64,000 bases of DNA from positions 1,685,001 through 1,749,000 of the forward strand of contig NZ_OY782757.1 in assembly GCF_963678185.1 (NCBI RefSeq), written 5' to 3'. This document shows, piece by piece, positions 38,502 through 48,223 of this stretch. The DNA is from an uncultured Tolumonas sp. Lineage in GTDB: Bacteria; Pseudomonadota; Gammaproteobacteria; Enterobacterales; Aeromonadaceae. Position 1 is the first letter of the stretch, and each line of letters opens with the position of its first letter. The position numbers were made by a program, and so were the translations under genes. Under the pieces are notes generated by a model that saw only the letters and a program-made list of their open reading frames with translations, had not been told where the DNA came from and ran no database searches.

Positions 38502-39128
38502 ATGAAAAGAGATAATCATCTTTCTGATCAAGAGCTAGATATGCTGCTTAATTTACCTGAATCGGCAAATGCAAGCCGGCTGGGTGATGACTATGAAACA
38601 GACTTAAATAATAGCCAACTGATCGCCTTATTGAATAAAGCTGACAGCCTATTTATTGAAGCCAATTTTGAGCAACACAATCTGCGTTTTCCGCTCTACC
38701 TTACTCATGACATGCCCGATGTAGTTACACCGCGCCTTGGCATTCCCGAAATATATGAACATGCCACGGCAGGACAACGGCTTTGGCGATTAGACAACCC
38801 AACCGATTTAGAATTACAAAATAGCAACGGTGAAAAATTACCGTTTGAGATTATCAATATCTCGGTCAGCGGGTTACTCATTCGGGATCATATGCTGACC
38901 TTGAATTTGGGTGAACGTTTTGACGGGATACTTTCCGGTTTCGGCATTTCCATTCCACTGACCGGAGTAATTGTTAGAAGTAAAAAGCGGAAAAATAAAT
39001 CTCAGGAATGGGCAATTCGATTAACGCTAGATTCTAATGTGCATGAAAAATTACAAGAATATATTTATCAGCAACATCAGGATAAATACCCCTCAACGGA
39101 TATAACCTCTGATGTAGAAAGCCCATAA
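38502..39128 (+). CDS. PilZ-like domain protein
   Basis: 208 residues with a ~75-residue acidic N-terminal region and a C-terminal beta domain. The segment PFEIINISVSGLLI fits the NxSxxG half of the PilZ c-di-GMP motif, but the RxxxR half is not clear (RLWR occurs 30 residues earlier). So it is either a divergent c-di-GMP receptor or a PilZ fold that does not bind the nucleotide. No membrane segment or signal peptide. It stands alone, divergent from nrdR. A GGDEF enzyme is encoded at 48655-52458. Moderate certainty. Confidence 0.55.
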   Translation: MKRDNHLSDQELDMLLNLPESANASRLGDDYETDLNNSQLIALLNKADSLFIEANFEQHNLRFPLYLTHDMPDVVTPRLGIPEIYEHATAGQRLWRLDNPTDLELQNSNGEKLPFEIINISVSGLLIRDHMLTLNLGERFDGILSGFGISIPLTGVIVRSKKRKNKSQEWAIRLTLDSNVHEKLQEYIYQQHQDKYPSTDITSDVESP

Positions 39129-39157
39129 AAAACAGCCGGCACATGGCCGACTGTTTT
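39127..39157. terminator. Bidirectional terminator between PilZ-like gene and glyA
   Basis: AAAAAACAG-C-CGGC ACATG GCCG-A-CTGTTTTC; one mismatch in an eleven-pair stem. It overlaps the stop codon of the PilZ-like gene and serves glyA on the opposite strand. Confidence 0.75.
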
Positions 39158-39176
39158 CAACCTACGCAAATATTGA

Positions 39177-40430
39177 TTATGCGTATACTGGCAAGCGTTT
39201 ACAGATATCCAGCACTTTCGCGCGGGTCGCTGCAATTACCGCTTCATCAGTTGGTTTGTCCAGCACGTCACAGATCCAGCCAGCCAGCTCTTTCGCTTCC
39301 GCTTCTTTAAAGCCGCGACGAGTGATAGATGGTGAACCGATACGGATACCAGAGGTGACGAATGGTGAACGTGGGTCGTTTGGTACTGCGTTTTTGTTCA
39401 CAGTAATGTTTGCCAGACCCAGCGCTGCATCTGCTTCTTTACCAGTCAGTTCACGATCAGTGAAATCAACCAGGAACAGGTGGTTTTCAGTACCGCCAGA
39501 CACGATTTTGTAACCGCGTGACAGGAATACTTCTACCATTGCTTTGGAGTTTTTCACGACCTGCTGTTGGTAAGCTTTGAATTCTGGTTCCATTGCTTCT
39601 TTGAATGCTACCGCTTTACCAGCAATAACATGCATCAGCGGGCCGCCCTGTGAACCAGGGAATACAGCAGAATTCAGTTTCTTGTGCAGATCTTCATCAT
39701 TCACAGAAGACAGGATCAGACCACCACGTGGGCCGGCCAGCGTCTTATGTGTAGTTGAAGTGACAACGTGAGCATGTGGAACTGGGTTTGGATAAACACC
39801 AGCAGCGACCAGACCCGCAACGTGCGCCATATCAACAAACAGGTAAGCACCTACTTTGTCAGCGATTTCACGCATTTTTGCCCAATCAACAACACCAGAG
39901 TAAGCAGAGAAGCCACCCAGTACCATTTTTGGTTTATGTTCCAGTGCCAGACGTTCCAGCTCGGCATAGTCAATTTTACCGGTCGCATCGATACCGTAAG
40001 GAATGATGTTGTACAGTTTGCCAGAGAAGTTAACTGGTGAACCGTGAGTCAGGTGACCACCGTGTGCCAGATTCATACCTAATACAGTATCACCTGGTTT
40101 CAGCAGTGCCATATAAACAGCAGCGTTTGCTTGTGAACCTGAATGCGGCTGTACGTTTGCGTAAACAGCGCCAAACAGTGTTTTTGCACGTTCAATGGCC
40201 AGAGTTTCTGTTTTATCAACAAACTCACAACCACCGTAGTAACGCTTACCAGGATAACCTTCAGCATATTTGTTAGTTAACTGTGATCCCTGTGCTTGCA
40301 TTACACGTGGGCTGGTGTAGTTTTCAGAAGCAATCAGCTCGATATGCTCTTCCTGACGCTGTGTTTCCTCCACAATTGAAGCCCACAGCTCCGGATCATA
40401 ATCGGCGATGTTCATATCACGCTTCAGCAT
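39177..40430 (-). CDS. glyA: Serine hydroxymethyltransferase
   Basis: PLP enzyme converting serine and tetrahydrofolate to glycine and methylene-tetrahydrofolate, the main one-carbon source. 417 residues, same length as E. coli GlyA and nearly identical over long blocks. The PLP lysine is in [12 protein letters not shown] (about residue 229); [13 protein letters not shown] and [11 protein letters not shown] are conserved. A CAGGAG lies upstream of the ATG. Confidence 0.98.
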   Translation of the reverse strand: MLKRDMNIADYDPELWASIVEETQRQEEHIELIASENYTSPRVMQAQGSQLTNKYAEGYPGKRYYGGCEFVDKTETLAIERAKTLFGAVYANVQPHSGSQANAAVYMALLKPGDTVLGMNLAHGGHLTHGSPVNFSGKLYNIIPYGIDATGKIDYAELERLALEHKPKMVLGGFSAYSGVVDWAKMREIADKVGAYLFVDMAHVAGLVAAGVYPNPVPHAHVVTSTTHKTLAGPRGGLILSSVNDEDLHKKLNSAVFPGSQGGPLMHVIAGKAVAFKEAMEPEFKAYQQQVVKNSKAMVEVFLSRGYKIVSGGTENHLFLVDFTDRELTGKEADAALGLANITVNKNAVPNDPRSPFVTSGIRIGSPSITRRGFKEAEAKELAGWICDVLDKPTDEAVIAATRAKVLDICKRLPVYA

Positions 40431-40743
40431 TATTAAGTGTCTCCTGACTCATGGCGTCATGTTAGGGTATTGTTATATTCTACCGCGCTTGCCAGTCAGG
40501 TGCATCAATAAACCGACTCTTTTTACAAAGTTACTATTGCCGCATGGTTGTTTTTGTCGCGGATACGCTATTGGCCATTTTTTGCGGTTTTTCCAACGAA
40601 AATGCTGACAACGTACAAGAATCTACGGTAATCTTGCCAATTAGCATGAAAACCGCCTTAGCTCTGATGTTTTTTGCACACAAAAGAATCAGAGTGGAAG
40701 GAAAATGAAAAATCGCTGCACGTTTACTGAGGATAGCGACTCA
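40431..40743. other. Divergent intergenic region glyA/aroQ
   Basis: 313 bases. The clearest structure is an inverted repeat CTCTGAT (40662-40668) / ATCAGAG (40688-40694) with a T-run and A-run inside, immediately before a strong GGAAGGA. That Shine-Dalgarno would serve an ATG at 40705, 13 codons upstream of the family start of aroQ. No PurR or MetR site could be recognised upstream of glyA. Confidence 0.4.
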
Positions 40744-41202
40744 ATGACTGCAAAGTTCCGCATTTTAGTGCTTAACGGCCCGAATCTGAATCTGCTGGGA
40801 AAACGTGAACCCGGGATCTACGGCGCCGCAACACTGGACGATATTGTCAGCCGTTTGCAACAACTTGCCATGAATATGGATGTTGAACTGACGCACAAAC
40901 AATCTAATGCGGAATATGAACTGGTGGATACCATCCATCAAGCGATGGGAAAAATTGATTTTATCCTCATCAATCCGGCAGCTTTCACTCATACCAGTGT
41001 TGCAATTCGTGATGCTTTGTTGGGTGTAGCTATTCCGTTTATCGAAATTCATTTATCGAATGTTCATGCCCGTGAGCCCTTCCGTCATCACTCCTATTTG
41101 TCTGATGTGGCTAAAGGCGTGATATGTGGCCTAGGTGCTGATGGATATGAATTCGCACTTACCGCGGCCGTCCGTTATCTGGAACGGTCATCCCCTATTT
41201 GA
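40744..41202 (+). CDS. aroQ: 3-dehydroquinate dehydratase, type II
   Basis: Third step of the shikimate pathway. 152 residues from the ATG at 40744; [21 protein letters not shown] with the catalytic Tyr, the Arg-containing lid loop, [15 protein letters not shown] and [17 protein letters not shown] with the catalytic His are intact. An in-frame ATG at 40705 has the better Shine-Dalgarno (GGAAGGA) and would add 13 residues not seen in the family; either start is possible. It precedes accB by 31 nt, the aroQ-accB-accC order being common in gammaproteobacteria. Confidence 0.95.
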   Translation: MTAKFRILVLNGPNLNLLGKREPGIYGAATLDDIVSRLQQLAMNMDVELTHKQSNAEYELVDTIHQAMGKIDFILINPAAFTHTSVAIRDALLGVAIPFIEIHLSNVHAREPFRHHSYLSDVAKGVICGLGADGYEFALTAAVRYLERSSPI

Positions 41203-41233
41203 ACAAGCAGAAGAAGTTGAACTGAGAATGCAA

Positions 41234-41689
41234 ATGGATATCCGTAAAATCAAAAAACTGATCGAGCTGGTTGAAGAATCCGGCATTGTTGAACTGGAAA
41301 TCACCGAAGGTGAAGAGTCAGTTCGCATCAGCCGCGCAGTCAGCGGTCAGGCGGCACCTATGGTCAATTTTGCAGTACCACAGGCACCTCAAGCTGCAAT
41401 GCCAGCTGCTGCTGTCGCCCCTGCAGTAAGCGCCGCAGCACCAGAAGCTGTAAACGGCCATACTATGCGCTCACCAATGGTGGGGACTTTCTACCGTTCT
41501 TCTGGCCCGGATGCAAAAGCATTTGTTGAAGTGGGTCAATCGGTAAAAGTGGGTGATCCACTGTGTATCGTTGAAGCCATGAAAATGATGAACCAGATCC
41601 AATCTGATAAATCGGGTGTGGTGAAAAGCATTCTGGTTGAGAACGGCGACACCGTTGAATTTGATCAGCCTCTGTTTATCATCGAATAA
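41234..41689 (+). CDS. accB: Biotin carboxyl carrier protein of acetyl-CoA carboxylase
   Basis: Carries biotin between the carboxylase and the transferase halves of acetyl-CoA carboxylase. 151 residues: N-terminal [18 protein letters not shown], an Ala/Pro-rich linker (about residues 45-75), and the biotinyl domain with the biotinylated Lys in [10 protein letters not shown]. An ATG two codons earlier (41228) is also possible; the frame is open into aroQ. Followed by accC after 11 nt. Confidence 0.97.
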   Translation: MDIRKIKKLIELVEESGIVELEITEGEESVRISRAVSGQAAPMVNFAVPQAPQAAMPAAAVAPAVSAAAPEAVNGHTMRSPMVGTFYRSSGPDAKAFVEVGQSVKVGDPLCIVEAMKMMNQIQSDKSGVVKSILVENGDTVEFDQPLFIIE

Positions 41690-41700
41690 GAGAGCTTCTT

Positions 41701-43041
41701 ATGTTGGATAAAATTGTCATCGCTAACCGTGGTGAAATCGCTTTGCGCATCCTGCGGGCATGCAAAGAGCTGGGTATCAAAACGGTAGCCGTGCATTCCA
41801 CCGCAGACCGCGATCTGAAACACGTTAAACTGGCTGACGAAACTATCTGTATTGGTAAGCCGTCGGCTAAAGATTCTTATCTGAACGTGCCTTCTATTAT
41901 TGCCGCAGCAGAAGTGACCGGGGCCGTAGCGATTCACCCTGGTTATGGTTTCTTGTCTGAAAATGCTGACTTTGCTGAGCAGGTAGAAAAATCCGGCTTC
42001 ATCTTTATCGGCCCGCGCGCGGAAACCATCCGTTTGATGGGTGATAAAGTATCCGCTATCAATGCAATGAAAAAAGCCGGCGTACCTTGTGTACCTGGTT
42101 CAGGCGGCCCGATCGGTGATGACGCAAAAGAAAATGCGACTATCGCTAAACGTATCGGTTATCCGGTCATCATTAAAGCCGCTGGTGGCGGTGGTGGTCG
42201 TGGCATGCGTGTTGTTCGTCACGAAGAAGAACTGCAAAACTCAGTTGCACTGACCAAGTCAGAAGCTGGGCAGTTCTTTGGCAACGACATGGTGTACATG
42301 GAAAAATATCTGGAAAATCCTCGCCATATCGAGATCCAGGTATTAGCCGACGGCCAAGGTAATGCGATCTATCTGGGTGAACGTGATTGCTCTATGCAAC
42401 GTCGTCACCAAAAAGTGGTAGAAGAAGCGCCAGCACCGGGCATTACAGAAGAAATGCGTCGTTACATTGGCGAACGTTGCGTTCGTGCTTGTATCGAAAT
42501 TAACTACCGTGGTGCAGGTACTTTTGAATTCCTGTACGAAAACGGTGAGTTCTATTTCATCGAAATGAACACCCGTATTCAGGTAGAACATCCGGTAACA
42601 GAAATGATCACCGGTGTTGATTTGATCAAAGAACAGCTGAAAATTGCTGCTGGTCAGCCGCTGTCGATCAAACAGGATGAAATTCGTATCCGCGGTCATG
42701 CAATCGAATGCCGTATCAACGCAGAAGATCCACAGACGTTCCTGCCAGCACCTGGCAAGATCCAGTGGTTCCATGCACCAGGTGGTTTAGGTGTGCGCTG
42801 GGATTCACATATTTATTCTGGCTATACCGTACCACCACATTATGATTCGATGATCGGCAAGTTAATTTGTTACGGTGAAAATCGTGATGTTGCCATTGCG
42901 CGTATGCGTCATGCACTGGATGAAATTGTTGTAGAAGGGATCAAGACCAATATTCCACTACACAAAGAAATCCTGCGGGATGAAAACTTCCACAACGGTG
43001 GCACCAATATTCACTATCTACACAAGAAGTTAGGTCTCTAA
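41701..43041 (+). CDS. accC: Biotin carboxylase subunit of acetyl-CoA carboxylase
   Basis: ATP-grasp enzyme carboxylating the biotin on AccB. 446 residues (E. coli 449). [20 protein letters not shown] opens the protein; the glycine-rich ATP loop is [13 protein letters not shown] (about residue 159), and [16 protein letters not shown] contains the catalytic Glu, Asn and Arg. Operon with accB and aroQ; a strong terminator follows. Confidence 0.98.
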   Translation: MLDKIVIANRGEIALRILRACKELGIKTVAVHSTADRDLKHVKLADETICIGKPSAKDSYLNVPSIIAAAEVTGAVAIHPGYGFLSENADFAEQVEKSGFIFIGPRAETIRLMGDKVSAINAMKKAGVPCVPGSGGPIGDDAKENATIAKRIGYPVIIKAAGGGGGRGMRVVRHEEELQNSVALTKSEAGQFFGNDMVYMEKYLENPRHIEIQVLADGQGNAIYLGERDCSMQRRHQKVVEEAPAPGITEEMRRYIGERCVRACIEINYRGAGTFEFLYENGEFYFIEMNTRIQVEHPVTEMITGVDLIKEQLKIAAGQPLSIKQDEIRIRGHAIECRINAEDPQTFLPAPGKIQWFHAPGGLGVRWDSHIYSGYTVPPHYDSMIGKLICYGENRDVAIARMRHALDEIVVEGIKTNIPLHKEILRDENFHNGGTNIHYLHKKLGL

Positions 43042-43058
43042 GCCCCCCTTCTTATTTA

Positions 43059-43085
43059 AGGCCGCGCTCATTCGCGGCCTTTTTT
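43059..43085 (+). terminator. Terminator after accC
   Basis: AGGCCGCG CTCATT CGCGGCCT followed by TTTTT; a perfect eight-pair GC stem. Confidence 0.88.
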
Positions 43086-43168
43086 ATGCGAGCAACCTCA
43101 CAATTTATCCTGCTATTCTTTACGTTTTGCGCTAAAATGATACAACGCTCACAGTTTTATAAAGTGTT

Positions 43169-44482
43169 ATGCTATCTACCAGTTTTGATGACAACCAACA
43201 GCGTCTGCTAATTTTACCGATTTTGCTGCTCACCTTTGCCCATATGCCACAGGTGATGATTGCTAATATCGATTATACCGGACACCTCTGGTTGACCATC
43301 TTTAAGGGGCTCCAGCAATCTGCCCCCCTTTTACTGGCCATGGCTATCGCTATCAGTCGCAGTAATTATCAATATGACATGCAGCCGCTCAACGCTTGCC
43401 TGAGTTATGTCTTAATGGCAAAACTGTTGCATTCGCTGGGTCCTGAGCATTTTCCTACCGATATTATTGCCGCCTTACTCAGTGGTTATGCTGTTGTTTG
43501 GGCAACCCCCTTTACACAAAAAATTCGCGTCCCCTCCTGGTTAAGAGCTTTTCAGGGCGATGCGATTGTATTGTTATGCAACGGTTTTTTCTGTCTGTTG
43601 TTATCATTACCTGTTGCTGGCTTACTGCATCTTTTTAACCAATTACTGCTGCAACACCAAACTGTCGAATTGTTACTTTGGTTGGAACCGCTGTTGCTGT
43701 TATCTGGTGGTACCGTCGCTGAATTGCAGCTCACCACCTTGCCTTGGCACTCTTTTTTAGCGTCGCCGTATATATGGTTGGTGATACTTTGTATTTCTTG
43801 GATCTTCCAACGTACGCTGATCAATATTGCTGGCACTAAGATCCAGAAGCGGGTTTTGAATGGCATATTAAGTTTGCTGATGATTGCATCAGGCCAGGCA
43901 CAACCGATGCTATTACTGCTGCTGTTATGGGCACCCCGGCATTGTATCTATACGTTGTTTGTTCTGGGGTTTGTGAATAATGGCTGTCATTGGTTGCAGC
44001 AGGAACAAATCGCTTACGCCAGTATTCCAACCGTCTGGTTTGCGATCCCCATGTCGTTATTCGGTATCTTGTTGTACGAATTACGGGGTTATATCAGCCA
44101 GCATCCGATCCACTTTTTTAATGCTGCAAGTAATGAAGCAGTATCTCAACCACTGTCTAACGGGCCTGAATTATTGCTCGATGTGGATTATCTGACGATC
44201 AGTTACATCAAAGCCATGGGTGGATTGGGAAATCTGGTTGCCTTACGCGCCGACCTCACCCGTTTGATTGTCGATGTTGAAACTGTGGCTGATTTAAACC
44301 GGGATCGATTGCATCAATTAGGTGTGATGTCGATAAAAATACTCTCGACACAACGAGCCGAATTGTTTACCGGCCCGATCGCCCTGACGCTGGAAAGTCG
44401 CATTCATAATTTGGCCAAACGTCAGTCATTGGATCTGACACCACGCGAAATTCACCCGTTAATGCCGTTTCGCATGGAGTAG
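43169..44482 (+). CDS. Degenerate PTS EIIC-EIIB-like membrane protein
   Basis: 437 residues. About ten hydrophobic segments (1-330) are followed by a ~80-residue soluble domain. That domain aligns by eye with the glucose-family EIIB: YIKAMGGLGNLVALRADLTRL against the KxxGGxxNI...ACxTRL pattern, and later QLGVMSIKIL and the FTGP turn. The phosphorylated Cys is replaced by Asp362. In the membrane part, APLLLAMAIAISRS recalls the EIIC LPLLFAIGVAIGL segment. With no EIIB cysteine it cannot carry out normal PTS phosphotransfer; a regulatory or facilitator role is possible. It sits where E. coli has panF, between accC and prmA. Confidence 0.7.
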   Translation: MLSTSFDDNQQRLLILPILLLTFAHMPQVMIANIDYTGHLWLTIFKGLQQSAPLLLAMAIAISRSNYQYDMQPLNACLSYVLMAKLLHSLGPEHFPTDIIAALLSGYAVVWATPFTQKIRVPSWLRAFQGDAIVLLCNGFFCLLLSLPVAGLLHLFNQLLLQHQTVELLLWLEPLLLLSGGTVAELQLTTLPWHSFLASPYIWLVILCISWIFQRTLINIAGTKIQKRVLNGILSLLMIASGQAQPMLLLLLLWAPRHCIYTLFVLGFVNNGCHWLQQEQIAYASIPTVWFAIPMSLFGILLYELRGYISQHPIHFFNAASNEAVSQPLSNGPELLLDVDYLTISYIKAMGGLGNLVALRADLTRLIVDVETVADLNRDRLHQLGVMSIKILSTQRAELFTGPIALTLESRIHNLAKRQSLDLTPREIHPLMPFRME

Positions 44483-44565
44483 TACCAGCCAATGGAAAAG
44501 ATGATTCAATCCATTGACTAGCGAGTGTTAGAATAGCCCTCTTTTTTATAACCCGATGTATTGCC

Positions 44566-45444
44566 ATGCCCTGGATCCAAATCAAAATCAATGCAACCGC
44601 CAAAAGCGCCAATAAAGTCAGCAATATGCTGATGGGACTGGGCGCGCAGGCCGTCACCTACATGGATGCCCAAGATACGCCGGTTTATGAACCATTACCG
44701 GGGGAAACGAAATTATGGGGCGATACCCGCTGCATTGGCCTGTTTGATGCGGAAGTTGACCCAGCACCCATCATCGCGTTTTTCCAGAAACACATCAGTG
44801 AAGATGTGCCATATCAGGTTGAATTGCTGGAAGATAAAGACTGGGTGCGTGAGTGGATGGAACATTTCCAACCGATGCAGTTTGGCGAACGCCTGTGGAT
44901 CTGTCCAAGCTGGCGTGATGTGCCGGATCCAACAGCCGTCAACGTCTTGCTCGATCCCGGTTTAGCCTTTGGTACTGGGACGCACCCTACCACCGCGCTG
45001 TGTCTGCAATGGCTCGACAGCCTCGATCTGACAGGCAAAACCTTAGTCGATTTTGGCTGCGGCTCCGGCATTCTGGCGATAGCCGCCCTGAAGCTGGGTG
45101 CAGCACGCGTGATTGGCATTGATATTGATCCACAGGCAATTGAAGCCAGCCGCGATAATGCGCAGCGTAATGGCGTCAGTGACCAACTGGAATTGTATCT
45201 GCCAGAAGATCAACCTGCAGGGCTACAAGCCGATATCGTGGTCGCCAATATCCTGGCTGGCCCGTTACGTGAGCTGTCTGGGTTGATCAGCGGACTGGTT
45301 AAATCACAAGGTCGTATGGCTATTTCCGGTATCTTAGAAAGTCAGGCGCCTGAGCTGCTTGAGGTTTATGGCCAGTGGTTTGCGATGAATCCAGCAACAA
45401 CCCGTGAAGAATGGTGTCGCCTGGATGGAATAAAAAAAGCCTGA
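44566..45444 (+). CDS. prmA: Ribosomal protein L11 methyltransferase
   Basis: SAM-dependent trimethylation of bL/uL11. 292 residues: N-terminal substrate-binding domain ([19 protein letters not shown]), the linker with [14 protein letters not shown], then the Rossmann methyltransferase domain with [19 protein letters not shown] and the catalytic-site segment [11 protein letters not shown]. coli PrmA is 293 residues. As in E. coli it is followed by dusB-fis. Confidence 0.97.
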   Translation: MPWIQIKINATAKSANKVSNMLMGLGAQAVTYMDAQDTPVYEPLPGETKLWGDTRCIGLFDAEVDPAPIIAFFQKHISEDVPYQVELLEDKDWVREWMEHFQPMQFGERLWICPSWRDVPDPTAVNVLLDPGLAFGTGTHPTTALCLQWLDSLDLTGKTLVDFGCGSGILAIAALKLGAARVIGIDIDPQAIEASRDNAQRNGVSDQLELYLPEDQPAGLQADIVVANILAGPLRELSGLISGLVKSQGRMAISGILESQAPELLEVYGQWFAMNPATTREEWCRLDGIKKA

Positions 45445-45554
45445 GGCATTGTTAAAAGTTCGGTATTTGTCTGATCTGGTTAGCGAAACGATTTGGCAAG
45501 GATTTTCATCAGAAAATACAAGCATTTTTTTCACGCTACGCTCAATTTCTAACC

Positions 45555-45583
45555 TTTTCAGCGTGGTGAAAAAGCCGTAAGAT
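45555..45583 (+). promoter_or_regulatory. dusB-fis promoter with GC-rich discriminator
   Basis: TTTTCA (45555-45560), 17-nt spacer, TAAGAT (45578-45583), then ACGCGCCC. A GC-rich discriminator right after the -10 is the known mark of promoters repressed by ppGpp/DksA, and the E. coli fis promoter is one of them. Two start-proximal features (growth-phase control, supercoiling) cannot be seen directly. Confidence 0.55.
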
Positions 45584-45612
45584 ACGCGCCCTCAAGCTTA
45601 GGGTGTCACGTC

Positions 45613-46581
45613 ATGCAAATTGGACCTTATTCGTTATCAGCCCCGGTTGTTGTTGCGCCGATGGCTGGTGTTTCAGACCAACCGTTCCGGCAGTTGTGTT
45701 TGCGAATGGGAGCTGGCATGGCGGTCTCTGAGATGATGTCGGCTAACCCGGAGACCTGGGGTACCGATAAATCGCTTAAGCGAATGTATTTGGCTGATGA
45801 GCCGGGCATACGCGCTGTGCAGATTGTGGGATCTGAACCGGATTGGATGGCCGATGCCGCCCGCCGCTCAGTTTCCGAAGGTGCACAGATAATCGATATC
45901 AACATGGGTTGCCCAGCTAAAAAGATTAATCGTCGTTTAGCCGGTTCAGCCCTGTTGCAAGACCCAGCGCTGGTGCGTGAGATCTTGCAAACAGTAGTCG
46001 CTGCCGTTGATGTGCCTGTTACCCTGAAGATCAGAACCGGATGGGATACAGAACATCGTAATGGGGTGGAAATTGCTGAAATAGCAGAATCCTGTGGTGT
46101 TCAGGCCTTAACTGTACACGGGCGTACCCGTGCGTGTTTATTCAATGGTCAGGCCGAATACGACACGATCCGCGCTATCAAACGGCATGTTTCTATTCCT
46201 GTAGTGGCGAACGGTGATATCGATACTCCGCAAAAAGCGCTGGCTGTATTGGAGTACACCGGTGCTGATGCCATCATGATTGGACGGGCCGCGCAAGGAC
46301 AACCTTGGTTGTTTAATCGCATCCGCCATTTTTTGACGCACGGTTGCGATCTGCCATCGCCGGAATGGGATGAAATCAGATCTATCGTGCTGGAACATGT
46401 TGCAGCTTTGCATCAGTTCTACGGCGAAGCCAAAGGAGTGCGTTTTGCCAGAAAACATGTTGCCTGGTATTTGGAGAAATACGAGTCAGCAAAGCATTTC
46501 CGCAGAGGTTTCAATACGTTAACAAGTGCTGAAGAGCAACTTGACGCATTGAAACTGTATTTTAGTAACGCAATTGCATAA
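45613..46581 (+). CDS. dusB: tRNA-dihydrouridine synthase B
   Basis: FMN-dependent reduction of uridine to dihydrouridine in tRNA. 322 residues (E. coli 321): APMAGVSDQPFRQLC at the start, the catalytic Cys in NMGCPAKKINRRLAGSALL (about residue 100), TLKIRTGWD and VNGD/ANGDI, IGRAAQGQPW. First gene of the dusB-fis operon, 18 nt before fis. Confidence 0.97.
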   Translation: MQIGPYSLSAPVVVAPMAGVSDQPFRQLCLRMGAGMAVSEMMSANPETWGTDKSLKRMYLADEPGIRAVQIVGSEPDWMADAARRSVSEGAQIIDINMGCPAKKINRRLAGSALLQDPALVREILQTVVAAVDVPVTLKIRTGWDTEHRNGVEIAEIAESCGVQALTVHGRTRACLFNGQAEYDTIRAIKRHVSIPVVANGDIDTPQKALAVLEYTGADAIMIGRAAQGQPWLFNRIRHFLTHGCDLPSPEWDEIRSIVLEHVAALHQFYGEAKGVRFARKHVAWYLEKYESAKHFRRGFNTLTSAEEQLDALKLYFSNAIA

Positions 46582-46599
46582 TGAAGAGCAGAAATAATT

Positions 46600-46899
46600 A
46601 TGTTGGATCAAACCGTGACTTCTGAAGCTCTGGTGACTACCGTCACTCACGCACAAACTCATCAACCAGTGCAACGCCCACTGCGTGACTCCGTTCAGCA
46701 GGCTTTACGCAACTATCTGGCGCAATTGAATGGTCAGGACGTCACTGAACTGTACGACATGGTTCTGAGTGAAGTTGAAGCGCCGATGCTCGACATTATC
46801 ATGCAGTACACCCGTGGTAACCAAACCCGCGCTGCAACTATGATGGGCATCAACCGTGGCACTCTGCGTAAGAAACTGAAAAAATACGGCATGAACTAA
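46600..46899 (+). CDS. fis: DNA-binding protein Fis
   Basis: 99-residue nucleoid protein that bends DNA and activates rRNA promoters. The C-terminal helix-turn-helix [27 protein letters not shown] is almost unchanged from E. coli; quoted in parts, NQTRAA is helix C and [10 protein letters not shown] is the recognition helix. The N-terminal beta-hairpin region is more divergent. Downstream of dusB in an operon; terminator follows. Confidence 0.98.
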   Translation: MLDQTVTSEALVTTVTHAQTHQPVQRPLRDSVQQALRNYLAQLNGQDVTELYDMVLSEVEAPMLDIIMQYTRGNQTRAATMMGINRGTLRKKLKKYGMN

Positions 46900-46922
46900 T
46901 AGCTCTTCGCTGATTCTTTGAA

Positions 46923-46958
46923 TTAAAAGGCATTACTTTAACGAGTTAATGCCTTTTT
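46923..46958 (+). terminator. Terminator after fis
   Basis: AAAAGGCATTA ... TAATGCCTTTTTT, an eleven-pair stem with a loop of about twelve bases and a six-T run. Confidence 0.85.
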
Positions 46959-47033
46959 TCTTTTTCACGATACACCACACAAAAAGCTCTGTAAAATCTA
47001 TCAGTACAACCCAATTGATAGATGGGAATTCTT

Positions 47034-47849
47034 GTGTTTAAAAACAGCATCACCCTTGTATTATGTCTGATGAGTACATCAGCATTCGCAACAAACTGCC
47101 CTCAGCATTATTTTAATGGTCAGGAACCCAAACTGACGATCCCCCTGCAACAAGATCAAGAGCTTTGCTACACCGCGTTTGCGACTGGTTATTCATATTC
47201 CTCAAAAACAGCCTTTTATTCAGCCGAGCATCTGACTAAAAAGAATGTGGCTGCCGCAAAAACGTTAGAGCGTATCGATTCGTTTCATGAAGATGCAAAC
47301 CTACCTGAAACAGCCAGAGCAGAATTAACTGACTATAAGGGAAGCGGATTTGATCGTGGACATCTGGCTCCGAATGCCGATATGCCGAATAAAGATGCCC
47401 AGCATGAGTCATTTTCGTTAGCAAATATGGTTCCGCAACTGCACGCCAATAATGCCGGCATCTGGAGCGATATAGAGACGACCACCCGGGTCATGGCCAC
47501 CAAATATGGTGATGTGTATGTCGTCACTGGTGGGCTATATAACGCTTCCACACAGAAACTTAAAAACCGGATCCCGGTTCCTAATGCGATGTTCAAAGCG
47601 ATTTACACACCTAAAACCGGCGAAGCAGGTGTGTATGTCTCTGATAACAACACAGATGGACATTACAAAGTCATTTCTGTCGATCAATTGAAAAAAATAA
47701 GCGGTATCGACGTATTCCCCAGCTTACCGGCAAAAGCAAAAGCCATTCCGGCTGAACTCCCCGAAGCGCAACGGATAAAAGGCAAAAAAGCAGTCTTAGA
47801 CAAAAAACTGCATAAGTTAAAAAATTTGCTTGTTAGTCATCTTGGTTAA
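47034..47849 (+). CDS. Secreted or periplasmic DNA/RNA non-specific endonuclease
   Basis: Beta-beta-alpha metal nuclease. From a GTG at 47034 the protein starts with a good signal peptide (MFKNSITLVLCLMSTSAFA, then TNC); GGGA lies just upstream, so this start is preferred to the ATG at 47022. The catalytic motif GFDRGHLAPNADM (His about residue 110) and the metal-binding Asn in the SFSLANMVPQ segment define the EndA/NUC1 family. 271 residues. It would degrade extracellular or periplasmic DNA. The C-terminus is Lys-rich. It stands alone between two terminators. Confidence 0.9.
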   Translation: MFKNSITLVLCLMSTSAFATNCPQHYFNGQEPKLTIPLQQDQELCYTAFATGYSYSSKTAFYSAEHLTKKNVAAAKTLERIDSFHEDANLPETARAELTDYKGSGFDRGHLAPNADMPNKDAQHESFSLANMVPQLHANNAGIWSDIETTTRVMATKYGDVYVVTGGLYNASTQKLKNRIPVPNAMFKAIYTPKTGEAGVYVSDNNTDGHYKVISVDQLKKISGIDVFPSLPAKAKAIPAELPEAQRIKGKKAVLDKKLHKLKNLLVSHLG

Positions 47850-47859
47850 TTGATTGTTC

Positions 47860-47884
47860 AAGGGGCTTCGGCCCCTTACTTTTT
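47860..47884 (+). terminator. Terminator after the endonuclease
   Basis: AAGGGGC TTCG GCCCCTT then ACTTTTT: a seven-pair stem with a stable TTCG tetraloop. Confidence 0.88.
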
Positions 47885-48007
47885 CTGTCCCCAAACGATC
47901 TTTTTAATAAGCCAGCTACGTATCAATAAAAAGTTAGTGATACCGAAACCTTGGCCAATGTCCGTCATTTTTCCGGCAATATGGGCTGGCACAGTGAATG
48001 CAGGTAT
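47876..48007 (-). pseudogene. Possible C-terminal remnant of a GtrA-like membrane protein
   Basis: The minus strand from 48007 is open for 43 codons right after an in-frame TAG, ending at a TAA at 47876. The peptide reads VPAHIAGKMTDIGQGFGITN then FLLIRSWLIKK: a hydrophobic stretch with the NFLLxRxW pattern seen at the C-terminus of GtrA-type membrane proteins. No upstream part of such a gene could be found. It overlaps the terminator of the endonuclease. Short and tentative. Confidence 0.25.
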
Positions 48008-48109
48008 CTAATTGAAATAATTCTCAGTTGTTCTTCCGGCTATGGACGATACTAGTAATAAGAACAGCATGGAATGGTGTATCGATAATACGATTAGGGA
48101 AGGTGTGAT

Positions 48110-48223
48110 ATGAAGCCACTAACTCATACAAGCCATCATTTACCCCGCCATAATGAACAGCAGATCCGGCGTATTTTGCGCGTTATAGAAAAAATACTGA
48201 AACAAGATGAAGGACGTAATTAG
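48110..48223 (+). pseudogene. Truncated N-terminus of an AraC-type regulator
   Basis: ATG at 48110 after AGGGAAGG, 37 codons, stop TAG at 48221. The peptide MKPLTHTSHHLPRHNEQQIR followed by RILRVIEKIL resembles the first helix of AraC-family proteins that carry a GyrI-like domain. It stops before the helix-turn-helix. The good Shine-Dalgarno suggests it was a working gene start. No continuation in other frames was recognised. The whole gap 47850-48296 otherwise holds only the remnant at 47876-48007. Confidence 0.35.
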
